Assembly: GCA_006538405.1 (NCBI GenBank)
Contig: BJKQ01000004.1
Coordinates: 1,116,001 to 1,180,000 of the forward strand
Source: Hansfordia pulvinata
Lineage: Eukaryota; Ascomycota; Sordariomycetes; Xylariales
Length of the DNA: 64,000 bases
Direction of reading: 5' to 3'
Made by a program: the position numbers and the translations under genes
The notes under the pieces: model-generated
Told to the model about the DNA's origin: nothing
Seen by the model: the letters and a program-made list of their open reading frames with translations, nothing else
The model's database searches: none
Shown here: positions 11,356 to 21,655 of the stretch, piece after piece
How positions within the stretch are numbered: position 1 is the first letter of the stretch
Layout: the number at the start of each line of letters is the position of its first letter

Positions 11356-13196
11356 TCGTGCCACGAGGACAAGAAGATCAAGAACTTCGTCTAACACCTT
11401 CGCGAAGAGGCAGCACTGCTGCTTGCAACTTAGCATGAACAGGACCGTGAAGGCCCTGACACGCAACCTGCTTGCTTGGGACGATCGCTGTCCATAGATT
11501 CCACTATGTTAGGAGTGACCATGATTCTGGCCCTTGTCCCACAAGTACGTCGTCAAGCTCACTCGTCTGATCACCATTCGAACTTCGACCTTGCTGACAT
11601 TATAGACATTGTAGGCGCATCGAGATGGAACCGTCGATGGCGAGCATGGGGCCGCCCCTATTGATGACAAGAGCTCTTCCGGGCCTCAAATCCGATTTAT
11701 TCGACGACGATGCCCGCGAGCGTAACCACATTCCTGACGCGGGGAATTTCCTGGCCTCTGGATAGGGTACGCGTGACCCCGGTGCAGCAATGCTTCAGTC
11801 ACGTGAGGGTAACGCGCCCGCGCCTCTCCCTGATATGGGGTAGGATGGCCGACCGAAGAAGACTGGCCCTACTCGGCTTCTGACGGCCTTCCGACCTTGC
11901 TGCCTGGGGGGGGAGGCAGATAGGAGCTATCACTCAAATGAGTGTCAAGAGCTGAAACCCACCATGAGCCACGCGGACCACCAGCGATAGGGCAGTCGTG
12001 ATGCCGTCCGCAGTTGCCAAGAAGATACCCTCTGCGCCCTCGGCTCTGTCCCGCAACTCTTTATTCAACGGACCTCACAGAATGGTCACCATTGGTCAAT
12101 CCCTTTGGTCGGCAGCCTCCGGTGTCCAAGCTGATTCGCTCGTGTGGTTCTCGATGCGACGTGGCGTGCGTATTGCAATGGTCACGAATCCGAAGCTCTC
12201 AGAATGATTCGTGCCTCCATATGGCTTGGCCGGCACTGCCTTCTCTCTCGTCATGATCACATAGATACGTGGCTCCTTGTCACAATCGGTATGCCTTCGG
12301 TGATTCAACGACGCAACGTGGTGGGTCCAAGCCAAAGTTGAAAATCCAGCATCGTCAGAGAAGCTCTCTATACTCTATACTCTAGAAACAGTAAGTCCGG
12401 ACTTGGCAATGTCTAGAGCTCCATGCTACTCTTCTCGCCTCTGAAGGTCTTGCGCTTCCATAAGTGGCCAGTCGATCCCGCCATTCTACAGATACCATAG
12501 AAAGACGATCAATCGGAAGACAACACACCTCGTGTACCAATGAGAGAAACTAAATACGCACGCACAAAGTCCACCTTAGCTCACAAAATCAACCCTGTTC
12601 AACGAGACTGCACATAATTCGAGCACACATATTGAAAACCCTATCACAACTCCTCTGCGCCTCCAGAGATACCAAAGCAGCAACAAATTTCCCCTTACAA
12701 TAACAAGCCCAGCTGGGAAATCTCAAGTCAGCATCACATTACCAATCCTTCGAACCCCCAGCGCCTGACTGTACACTTACATTTACATGCATTGCAAGCA
12801 GGGGCAAGGACCACCACCCCAAACATGCCCCCCCCCCCCCCTCCCCTCCCCTCTCAAGTCACGGCCTGTGATGGCTCAAGCACATGACAGTCGAATACTC
12901 TAATAAAGCACTCCAATAACCCCATCCAAGGGTTGACAACCAACAAACCCAGAAACAGAGAAACGAAATCAAGAGCCAGGAACGAAATGATCGCACGAGG
13001 TATCTCAAAGTTCTGCACGAGGGCAGGGGGAGCGAAAGAAGATGAAGAAGGCAATGAACAGCCCCATTTTCCCGAGACGCCGCGATACAAGCCAGAAGCC
13101 ATGGAACAGGTGTGATCACTGCTCCTGTCGTGACAGTAGTAGACGAATTGATGGAAAAGACGGAAGTGGTGATGGTGGTGGTGGTGGTGGGGATAT
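11356..13196. other. Convergent intergenic region
   Basis: This lies between the 3' ends of the regulator (+) and the acidic membrane protein gene (-). No credible gene is visible. It has a 14-C run at 12828-12841 and a short (CAC)n/(GTG)n tract just beyond the stop of the minus-strand gene, near 13165-13190. Confidence 0.55.
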
Positions 13197-15728
13197 TCAC
13201 TCCTGATAGGTGTCCTGCTTCCACGAGTCATCAATGACAAGTTTCCCTTTCCCCATTCCACTGCCGCTCATGCGCCCGCCGTGGGCATACATATACTCCA
13301 TGACGCGCGTCTTCTGGCGGAGGCGCACCTTTTCGAGGTACGAGCTGACCTCTCCGATTCCGTGAATCTGGTCTTCGAGCGACAGGGCGGTGCTGCCAAC
13401 GCCGCGCACAATGGGGCTCATGAGGCGTCGGCGCAGTGCCTCGAGCGACGACTTGAGGGCGAGCAGGCGTCCGTTGTGCTCGGCTAGAGCGCCCTTATTA
13501 CGCACCGTCCGCTGTCGCACCTCGGCCAGTAAGGCCTTGTTGCGCTCAAACTTGCGAATCTCGGACGCCCGGGGCCCAAGGATCCAGGACCACAAAGTGG
13601 AAAGGTCATCCGCCGTGGTGCCGTGTTGCTCTTCAACGTCGGTGTTGTCTTTGTCTTTGTCGTCTTTCTTTGGTTTCTTCTTATCCTTCTTCTTCTTCTT
13701 CTTGCTCGCCTCGCCGTAATGCTCCGCCTCCTGTACCGAGGCCTCGCGGACCACTGTTCGACCCAAGGTCTCGAATTGGCGGTCGATGGACTCGAAGAGC
13801 TGGAATAGTGCCAGCGAGTGCTGGAGTTCACTTTCGACGGCCTCCTCCAGCACTGACAAGAACTCGGTAAAGGTGCGGTGCAGCGCCCGTCTCGCGCGCT
13901 GCGGCCCTGTCGTGCCGAGGAAGGCCCGGCAAAACTGGCCAAAGGTCGTGAGGAACCCCGTGTCCTCTTCTTCGATTAGGCCAGCCCTCCACAACATGTC
14001 GTGCACGTTTGCTATGGGGTTAAAGAGGAAGGATGAGGGCGAGCCGGAGTCTGCCGAGTTAACGTGAACGCCCAGCTCGCGTTTGGCCCAGTTCATGACA
14101 ATCAGGATGCCGTCAACATCACCGTCGACGTTAGCGACGAACTTGGACAGCTCCATTGCCAGTGTGCGCAGGTTATCCGAAATTTCGTCGAGCGACGCGG
14201 AGATGACGTCTGCCGACGTCATGTTGCTGTAGCGGATGCTCTCGCTGAGGTCCCAGACTGCGACGCCCGTGGCCTGCAGGTCTCCAACTTGCAGCGCGCC
14301 GTTCTCCGAGAAGTAGATGAGGGGCTCGAAAGAGCGCGCGATGCCAGCCACTTTGACTAGATCCGGAACGGGCCGGCCCGGCGACGGCATCGAAACCGAT
14401 GTTCGCGGGGTGGCGAACAGCGATCGCAACGCCGAAATGGATAGGAAGCCCACCAACACAGTGGCAAAGAGGTGCTTCCACGAGCGCGTAGCGAACTGGA
14501 AACGCGCGCGCACCCCATTGAAGGTCGACTCGAGAGACTCAGACCGATGCCTCAAGTCGGCGTGAAGCCCGACACTGACATCTGAGGCGAGAGTAAGGTC
14601 AGCACTCTTTCTTTGCGGGGCTCGAGGTGTCGCGCAGTACTTACTACAGCTCAAGGCATTTCCAGAAGATTGTTCCTCTTTCTCCCCTTCCTCTCGCCGG
14701 CTCCTTTTCCCTTTACTCCTCGCGCTAGGTTCGCCCTCCCTTTCACTTTCGTCTTCGTCAGTTGCCTCCGCAGCTTTCTCAGTCGCAACAGCAGTGGGCG
14801 GCGGCGCGCTACTCCTGCTCTTGCTTCTTTCCCTGCTTCGGCTCTTCTGGCGCTCAACAATGACGACCTTCTTGTTCTTATTCTTATTCCTCTTTCTCCT
14901 GTGCGTCTCCTCATTTTCCTCTCTTTCTCCCTCATCGTCCTCTATCTTGACCTCGTCGGCGCTGAGCTCGTTCGGCTCTGGGGTATACCCTTTTGAGGGG
15001 CTCACGCTGGCAGGCAGGCGGACAGTCATGGCCTTGACGAGAGTCTCGCGCTGAAGGTCTCCGTCTTCATTTCCCTCCTCCTCCTCCTCTTCCTCTTGAG
15101 ACCAGGAAGCAGGCAAAGCAGGGCGACCCTGAGGCAGCAAGCGTCGGCGTTCGGCGTCGGCGGCGGCGCCGAGAGGATCTTGGTATCTCCCGAAACCGAT
15201 AGAGCCACTACCGCTTCTGAGGCGCCTCCAAGCCAGGGGCGCGTAAGAATCGCCGAAGAGAGGCCCGGAGTCCTCCTCCTCCTCCTCCTCCTCCTCCTCC
15301 TCCTCCTCCTCCGTCAAGGAGCCCTGAACGCCCGTCTCGCGCTCCAGCTGTAGCGTGTCGCGCTCCAGCTGTAGTTTCAGGTCGTCTGCATCTGTCGAGC
15401 TTGGATGGACGCTCTGGCGAGGGTGGCTGTGATTCGTCCTCTCCAGCTCGTCCTGCTCCTCGTCCTCCTCGTCCTCCTCCTCCACATCCTCGAACTCGCT
15501 GTCGCTGTCCCCGATGTCGCTCCCGTGGAGGCTGGGAGGAGAGAGGGCGCGGGGCAGGAGCGAGCAAGGATCGTCTAAGGTGGCTCGCTGCCGAAGATGC
15601 GGCGGCAGCGACATGGGCGTCGTGAAGTTCAGGCCGTCGGGGCCGTCGCCGGGTGTGTTGATGTTCTCCTTGTCTTCCGGATCCCACAGAGGCTTGTGAG
15701 GGGTGTCTTCCGCTGGCTTGCGACGCAT
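13197..15728 (-). CDS. Uncharacterised acidic protein with one membrane helix
   Basis: I do not recognise a named family; the overall design looks like a fungus-specific protein. Exons are 15728-14645 and 14581-13197, giving 822 residues. The 63-nt intron (GTAAGT...CTCAG, with a CTGAC branch site) is a multiple of three without stops, so it can be mistaken for coding sequence. The start at 15728 gives MRRKPAEDTPHKPLW, followed by a DKENINTP segment. There are long Asp/Glu runs, including a Glu run from a (CTC)n tract near 15272-15311, then a basic Arg/Lys/Ser region. One hydrophobic helix (HLFATVLVGFLSISALRSLF) lies near residues 398-417. The C-terminal half is predicted alpha-helical and contains a Lys/Asp-rich spacer (KKKKKKDKKKPKKDDKD). 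A single-pass membrane role with a charged N-terminal side is inferred. An upstream open frame on the same strand (16374) may or may not belong to it. Confidence 0.8.
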   Translation of the reverse strand: MRRKPAEDTPHKPLWDPEDKENINTPGDGPDGLNFTTPMSLPPHLRQRATLDDPCSLLPRALSPPSLHGSDIGDSDSEFEDVEEEDEEDEEQDELERTNHSHPRQSVHPSSTDADDLKLQLERDTLQLERETGVQGSLTEEEEEEEEEEEEEDSGPLFGDSYAPLAWRRLRSGSGSIGFGRYQDPLGAAADAERRRLLPQGRPALPASWSQEEEEEEEGNEDGDLQRETLVKAMTVRLPASVSPSKGYTPEPNELSADEVKIEDDEGEREENEETHRRKRNKNKNKKVVIVERQKSRSRERSKSRSSAPPPTAVATEKAAEATDEDESEREGEPSARSKGKRSRREEGEKEEQSSGNALSCSKYCATPRAPQRKSADLTLASDVSVGLHADLRHRSESLESTFNGVRARFQFATRSWKHLFATVLVGFLSISALRSLFATPRTSVSMPSPGRPVPDLVKVAGIARSFEPLIYFSENGALQVGDLQATGVAVWDLSESIRYSNMTSADVISASLDEISDNLRTLAMELSKFVANVDGDVDGILIVMNWAKRELGVHVNSADSGSPSSFLFNPIANVHDMLWRAGLIEEEDTGFLTTFGQFCRAFLGTTGPQRARRALHRTFTEFLSVLEEAVESELQHSLALFQLFESIDRQFETLGRTVVREASVQEAEHYGEASKKKKKKDKKKPKKDDKDKDNTDVEEQHGTTADDLSTLWSWILGPRASEIRKFERNKALLAEVRQRTVRNKGALAEHNGRLLALKSSLEALRRRLMSPIVRGVGSTALSLEDQIHGIGEVSSYLEKVRLRQKTRVMEYMYAHGGRMSGSGMGKGKLVIDDSWKQDTYQE

Positions 15729-16374
15729 TGTCTGCGTCTGCGCCTGTGGATAGCGATGAAGGGTGATGGTGAATCTGGCGGCGTTGCGGGCTGTCGCACA
15801 ACAGACTGCGGCGGGCTGGATCCGGGGCTGGGGTGGAGAGAAGCGCCTTGGGTTGTTTGGGGAGGGATGGCGGGTGTGAGGCGGTGGAAGATGTGAGAGA
15901 GAGAAATGAGCGCAGGCTCCAGACTGGGCTGGTTCTGGTGGTTCGAGGTTGTTTCCGGGGCGAGTGGGTGAGTTGAAGCGAGGCGGGTTCCAGTTCTGGC
16001 TCGGAAGGCAGCGGTGGTGGTGGTAATGGGAGGGGGGGCAGCGCCTTGGAGTAGGGGAGTGCAAGAATAGATTTGTTGTTTCTGTGGTTGGTCCCAATGT
16101 CGTTGTCGCTTTCGTCTTCGCCGAGTTCGGTTATGGCGTTGGTGGTGGAGTAGGGAGACTCGGCGAGACGGGGTGGTGACGGTGACAAAGACTTTGTTGC
16201 CCACGACAAGGGGGTGCGCACAAGACCGAGGATCCGACGGGGCAGACGGGTAGCGGACGCCAGGTAGGTAAACAAGAGGACGGAGAGGACAGTGGCCGTG
16301 GCCAGAAAGGTGCTTGGTGCGACGTTGATGGTGACGAGGGAGACGTTTGTCTGAACGGATATCAGAGGCTGCAT
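15208..16374 (-). other. Possible upstream exon or separate ORF with N-terminal membrane helix
   Basis: From an ATG at 16374 a frame reads MQPLISVQTNVSLVTINVAP, then a hydrophobic stretch (FLATATVLSVLLFTYLASA), an acidic patch and a proline-rich region. It stays open to 15208, overlapping the first 520 bases of the neighbouring gene in another frame. The part upstream of 15728 looks protein-like; the overlapping part looks like noise. I found no standard GTRNGT donor that would splice it into the downstream frame. It could be a 5' exon with an unusual splice site, a separate small gene, or chance. Confidence 0.25.
15272..15311 (-). repeat. (CTC)n tract encoding poly-Glu
   Basis: About thirteen consecutive CTC triplets read as a GAG run, hence poly-Glu, on the coding minus strand of the acidic membrane protein gene. 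Confidence 0.9.
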
Positions 16375-17619
16375 TGAGCCAGAGGTCGCAGGTATGTATG
16401 AAGGCTTGATGGGAGAGAGCCCTGAGGATAAGCGCCTTGACAGTGGCGCAAGCGCCCAGCAGAGAGGCACTTGGTGTGTGGGCAAGGAAGAAGGGAAGCA
16501 AGTGTGCCTCTTGGAGGGACGCAAGCAGCCGTCACCAATCAACAAGGAGCTGCACACAGAAGAGGGCGGCTAGATCTGCCGGGTCAGCAGCAGCTTCGAC
16601 TTGTTGGTTTTGCAAACGGGCAGCAATACGACCTGAGCTGGGGGCCCGTAACAGCCTTGGAGGACCAACAAGACGGTTTGGCAAGTCACGAGTTGCCAGG
16701 ATCCCGAGCAACCAACAACAAGTTCGTCAAGTCGATGCAGCTCTCTTCTTTGCTCAGGGGGCAAAGAGAGCTTGGTCGCGGATACAAGATGCCGAAGAAA
16801 GAAAGAGAAGAAAGACAGCGAGAGTATGTATGTTTGTGCGAGGAAGGCAGGTATAGGTGATCTATGTGTCAGAGAGGGGGGGGAAGAGAGAGAGTGTGTG
16901 TGGTTGACGGCCAAGCCGGGGTGCGGCATGTAAGGGGCAGCTTAGGTAGGTACTAAGGCTCTGGGTGATAGAGGGACGTGGAAGTTGGGATGAATGGCTG
17001 TCTGTACGAAAGAAGGTCGAGGTCACTAAGGCATAGAAGTGAATTGAAGGGCTCTCTTCGAAGAAAGGCAGGTACGGTACGCGGAGGTCGTGAGTGATTG
17101 CTGGACGCAGCTTCCACCTGGTTAGTCCGGATTGTCTTGTTTCATAGGGCTGCTGCTGAGGAAGCGCCGTGAAATGGAGAGGCTGGGACTTTTAGGGGGG
17201 GAGGGGACCTCCCGGGGGCGTCTGAGGCCTGTGGGCCAATCGATCTGACTCACCTGGTCCAATGCGGCCCAGCCCAGGTCCCAGGCTTTGGTTCCTTCAC
17301 CACCATGCCTACAGAAGATAGAAATCTCCTATTCATCTGTCATGTCCAGGCGGTCGGTCGGCGTACCATCGGCCCAGGAAACACGTACATGAGAAGGGTA
17401 GTCTCTTGCACAGATAAGGCATCCCGAGTTGCCCATTCGTCGTCCACGCACGAGATGTAAGGTAGGTACCTAAGCCAGCACTTACAAATGGAAATGGAGC
17501 CCAAGTGAGGTATCGACAGTTCGGAAGAGCGTTGCAAGTGGTGTGGAGCAACTGGAACCAACGACGTCCAGAGTACGCCTGTGAGTATACAGCCAGCCGG
17601 GGCCCGGTGTACAATCCCA

Positions 17620-17637
17620 CCCCCCCCCCCCCCCCCC
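17620..17637. repeat. C18 homopolymer
   Basis: Eighteen consecutive C residues lie in gene-free DNA. Comparable runs are found at 12828-12841, 18116-18136 and 43342-43357, and a G run at 30067-30083. Confidence 0.95.
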
Positions 17638-18115
17638 GCCTCTCCTCTCCTCTCCTCCCCTCTATCACCACCAATCGCGGTCGATGCGGCGGGGCACGCG
17701 GGGGTCCTCTACTCGTACCTACACTCGTAGGCTCGTGTTTCCGCTGGGCCCTTCCCGTCAGCGACGAGCGGCGGTGCTTCTATCCACCAGGTTTCGCCCA
17801 TGTATTGTATGCCGTGGTGCCCGCGTGCGTCTTCAAGTACATCTACCAGTCGCCCCCTCCGACAGCTACACCACGATGCTACCCAACGCCCTGTACACAC
17901 TCGTGTGACTCGGCACACGTTGTACCAATCTGCACCAATCTTCGTTGCTGCTGCCCGCCACCTTCCGGCACAGCACCCTTGCACAGCACACCGCCACCGC
18001 GCTCGGATACGAGCTGCACCCAAGTACCTCTCTGTCCCACCTTCAAGTACAGCTACCACTGCTCTTCACAGCTCGACGCCAAGGGAACCTTCAACCGCGG
18101 GGCATCATCCGGCCT

Positions 18116-18136
18116 CCCCCCCCCCCCCCCCCCCCC
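18116..18136. repeat. C21 homopolymer
   Basis: Twenty-one consecutive C residues form the longest homopolymer noticed in the window. It lies in gene-free DNA. Confidence 0.95.
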
Positions 18137-19454
18137 TCTCCCTCACTCGGGGCCGTGTCTCAGCCCCGACGAATCACGGCCCGCTGCCCTGGCAGATGCG
18201 CTGGCGACTGCCCCATTGTTTTCGGCCTGCTCTGCCTCCCCTGCGTGCCTCACATTCATATTCCGTACAGTCAATTCCTACTACTCGTATCTCTCGCCGT
18301 CTATCAGTACTCGGACCTTAGTACACTTCATCTATCCCGCCACCATCATGCATCCAAACGTGACTTTTACCGACTGACTGACTAACTGACTGACTGGCTG
18401 GCTGGCTGAAAGACCGCTCCCGATTTTCGGACTGCGGTGGCTTCCTCATTTCTCACCTGCTCATTCCTGTTCCGATCGCCTTTGTCATACCCCAACCCGA
18501 GCAATCAGATCGAACCAGGCTCTCTCGTCCCACTCACGTGGCCACTTCCCCAGACCGACTCTCTTACCCCCCTCTTCTCTCTCTTTCTCTTTCCCCGGGC
18601 CTCTATCAACTTTCTGTTTCTGGCTGGCTGGCCGGGTCACTCTTTCGGGTTCCGCCTTTTCTGTTGCTTCGCTCCCCTCTCTCGAATCATACTGTGCATC
18701 CATTCTAGTAGACTCCCGGCACGTTACACCCGATACCACACACCTGAATACTTAGGTCCCAATGGTGTGTCTTTCCGTTGGCGACGAAGCCAGGACAATT
18801 TGAAAACGAGCTCAACCCCGAGAATGTTGCCTTCATCATGGGTTACAAGTCGCAAACCACGTAGGTGGGTAATCAAGGTAACGAACGCAGCGCGCCGCTC
18901 AGATTGTCCCCTTCCCCCCTTCCCCCAACCTTGGCTCATGACTTAAGTGGTTCCTTTCCATGGTCGTTTGTCCCCAGTAATCAGATCAGGCACGTGTCAG
19001 TCTGACCAAACAGATACCTTGGCCGTGACTTATTCCAATCCCAAGTACCTAATCACCATCTTGGCCACGTACACATATCCCGCCTTTGCAATATTGTCAC
19101 AAACCGCTTGAATATCATTCTTCACTTCCAGTAATGACCCCGGTTTTCTAAGTCGCCTGGGGCGGATTGAAGCCCCCTGGCGTGCAAGCTCCAACGGACG
19201 AACAGCGCGAGTTGCGTCCATAGTGCGATAATCGATAAAAGTTGCTCTTCTATAACTCTGGCTTGTACCCCAAAGGTCCTGTGCAATGCAGATCGCTTCG
19301 CCGCCTTGGGTCGTGACCCCCTCTTTTGCCTCGCTTCCGCTCCCAGCAACACCTGCCCAAGACCTTGCAAGGCTACCCTTCAACCATCTTGGCGTCTCTT
19401 TCACCCAGCCCCCAAACCCACCTCGCCATTTCGTCATCATCACTGGCCCGGCTT

Positions 19455-21655
19455 CTAGTCGATCCGGGCATGCTCAAGAGTCCGCGCTGATGGGTTGGCC
19501 AAGTTGTTGACCTGCTTTGCTGGTGGCGGCTGGTATTTGCTCTTCTTGCGCAGCCGTTTGCGGGCCACCATGACTGGCACAGAGCTCTTCGTCACCAGGT
19601 AGTTGGAGAAGGATCCAAGCAGCGTTCTGCGCCTTGTTAGTATGCCTGCCACCATTCGTGTCTCATTCGACAACAAAGACCACTTACCCTTTCAGAGCGC
19701 TCCGGCCTCGGCTCCCCAAGATAACCAGCGTCGGGCTGACCAGGTCTATAACCTCTGTGATCAAGTGTTTCGGGTTCTTGCAATGTACCACCTCGATGAT
19801 GACCCTGACCTCCAGCTGTGTCTTCCGGAGTAGCTTGGAGACTCGGTCCGTGATGTCTTGGACGGCACGGTCCCGCTCCTCTTCCAGCTTTGTTTTGCTC
19901 CTGGGGCTCGGTACTGGCGATGACGTGGCGCTCCGATTGTCCACCGCCCGCAGGTGCGGCGAGTTGGCGCCGCGACTCAGATATGATGGGTGGGGACTGG
20001 CAGTTCGCGAGTGCGGTTTGCCCCCTGTCTTGGTCGCCATGGACCCAACCGCCGCCGCCTGCTCTCTCAGCGCCTTGGGGTCGTCCGATACGACGTTGCC
20101 CAGATCACTCGACCCGCTGGCCTCCTCGTCCACGCAGTAGATGGCGATGAGCGTGTCCCCGTCGCGAAGAACGGTCCCGATAGCCCACTCAAGTGCATGT
20201 GTCGACTCATCGCTCAGGTCCGTCGCCACCAAGTACTTCCTCAACCTGCGGTGCTCTTCATCGGCCTCACGCTGGATACTCTGATATTCTCCACGGTACA
20301 GAATTCTTATTGCGCGGTGCACGTCGAGAGTGTGAATAATAGGCGTTGAGGTCAACTCGAGCCTCTGAGCCTGCCTAATGGCCGAGACGTCGGCGTCCAG
20401 GTCGGGATCGAGGGTCGAGGGGCCATTGACATTATCATCAAAGCTCGTCTCGGGCTGGACTGCCGCCTTGGTGGTCTTGCCCTGCCCTCGGCCGCTCGCT
20501 GGAGCGGGTGGATCGTCAAATAAGGACCGGTATTTAGGTTGCAATGAAATTTCCTTGCCTGCGTTACTGTCAGTTCGAGCCCGCCTATCATCATGGACAG
20601 GTGTGACTGCTGTGACTTACGCTCATCTTCCATAGCGGCCAGAAGGCTTTTGGCGGTCCTACTGACATCCGGGTCCGAGTCGGCTCGAGAAATCAGCTTC
20701 CTACCCCGCTCATTCTCTTCGTCGGACGAGTTGGCCCCGTCGTCGTCCGTTTCCTCGTCAGACAGCAGGTCGCCATATGGGCTGAGGTTGTCCTTCTCGA
20801 TCCGGCCGGTACCGTCTGCGTCAACTGGCTTCTTTCGCGCCAGTGAAGACAGCTTGGAACCACCGTGGATCAGGTTGGCGTCTGACAGTTTGCGATACGC
20901 AGTGCCCATATCCATGACACGTCCATCTGGGAGAACTATAGTGCCATTGTCTCGGTTCCGCGACGCGTTACTCCCAAAGAAGCCGCCGTGAGGAGAATCA
21001 GACCTGTTGTTAAAACGGTTCGAGGGCGACTTGGACTTGTTGTTGGTCCGGGAGGGGAGCTGGCGGTTGCGCTCGCCAGGGAAGACCAGGTTGGACAGAT
21101 CGGCGCTGCGCAGAGCCTCACCTATGGAGCTTGAGCGACCGCTGGGAGCAGTGGGGGCGTTGCGCTTGCCAGGCTGGGCCTGGCCAATATTGGTGGGTAG
21201 GATGTTGTCGAATCTGTAGGATGACATGTTGTCGTTGTAACCCCGCCCGGGCGGCACTGTAGTTCGGGGGCCAAAGTCGGCGGGGTTACTCGCGGCGTCC
21301 GACATGCTCCTATGCCGAGGGTTGGCCGGAATGCAGGGTTTTTGAAGGACAGCGTTGGCGAGGTGTGTGTGCTGGAAGGCCCACCGGGAGATCGCGGGCT
21401 CTGGGAGGGTTGGTCGTCGCCAATATCCAGCATGCTCCTGGGGGGTGCGGCAGGCTTGTTGCCTATGTCCAGCATGCTGCGGATTGGCGACGAGGGCGAC
21501 TGGGCGTATGGAGAAGGGCTGCGGAAGGGGCCCTGGGCGGGCGCAGGGCTTTTCTGCCCGGCTTGTCGCTGGTTGCGCTGGAGAATGAGATTTTCGATCT
21601 CGGCGCGCTCCTCCTCCATGGCCGCCTCGAGCGACATTATCTTCCTTTCGGCCAT
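19455..21655 (-). CDS. Universal stress protein (Usp) domain protein (one-base frameshift)
   Basis: Exons are 21655-20621, 20558-19688 and 19626-19455. The N-terminal two-thirds is low-complexity and probably disordered, with repeated RSMLDIG motifs and Ser/Pro-rich segments. The C-terminal part is a Usp domain: it begins RRLRKYLVATDLSDESTHAL, ends VMVARKRLRKK, and has the nucleotide-loop pattern GSRGRSALKG-x-LLGSFSNYL. The second junction restores this loop. Usp proteins bind ATP or signal under stress in general; the target here is unknown. At about 21321-21326 the frame breaks: the upstream frame ends NPAFRP, and the next frame continues NPRHRSMSDAASN. One added base, probably a C in the CC run, restores 692 codons with matching exon phases, so this looks like a sequence error or a very recent lesion. 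Confidence 0.9.

Larger units (their letters stand above)
15729..19454. other. Long intergenic region between two minus-strand genes
   Basis: Apart from the uncertain frame starting at 16374, no gene is convincing. The stretch holds C runs at 17620-17637 (18) and 18116-18136 (21) and a degenerate GACT/GGCT tetranucleotide repeat near 18373-18410. Strong pyrimidine-rich tracts lie at 18500-18660. Several TACTCGTA and TAGGTAGG words occur, for example at 17461 and 17706-17728. A short exon-like reading at 18796-18864 is discussed in the findings. Confidence 0.5.

Noticed and set aside
17505..18946. Series of Pro/Ser-rich open frames on the plus strand
   Set aside because: They come from poly-C and pyrimidine-rich DNA, with no domains, consistent codon use or plausible introns.
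19030..19443. 137-codon minus-strand frame just downstream of the Usp gene
   Set aside because: The end (NDIQAVCDNIAKAGYVYVAK) looks faintly protein-like, but the rest does not and no partner exon or homology is recognised.
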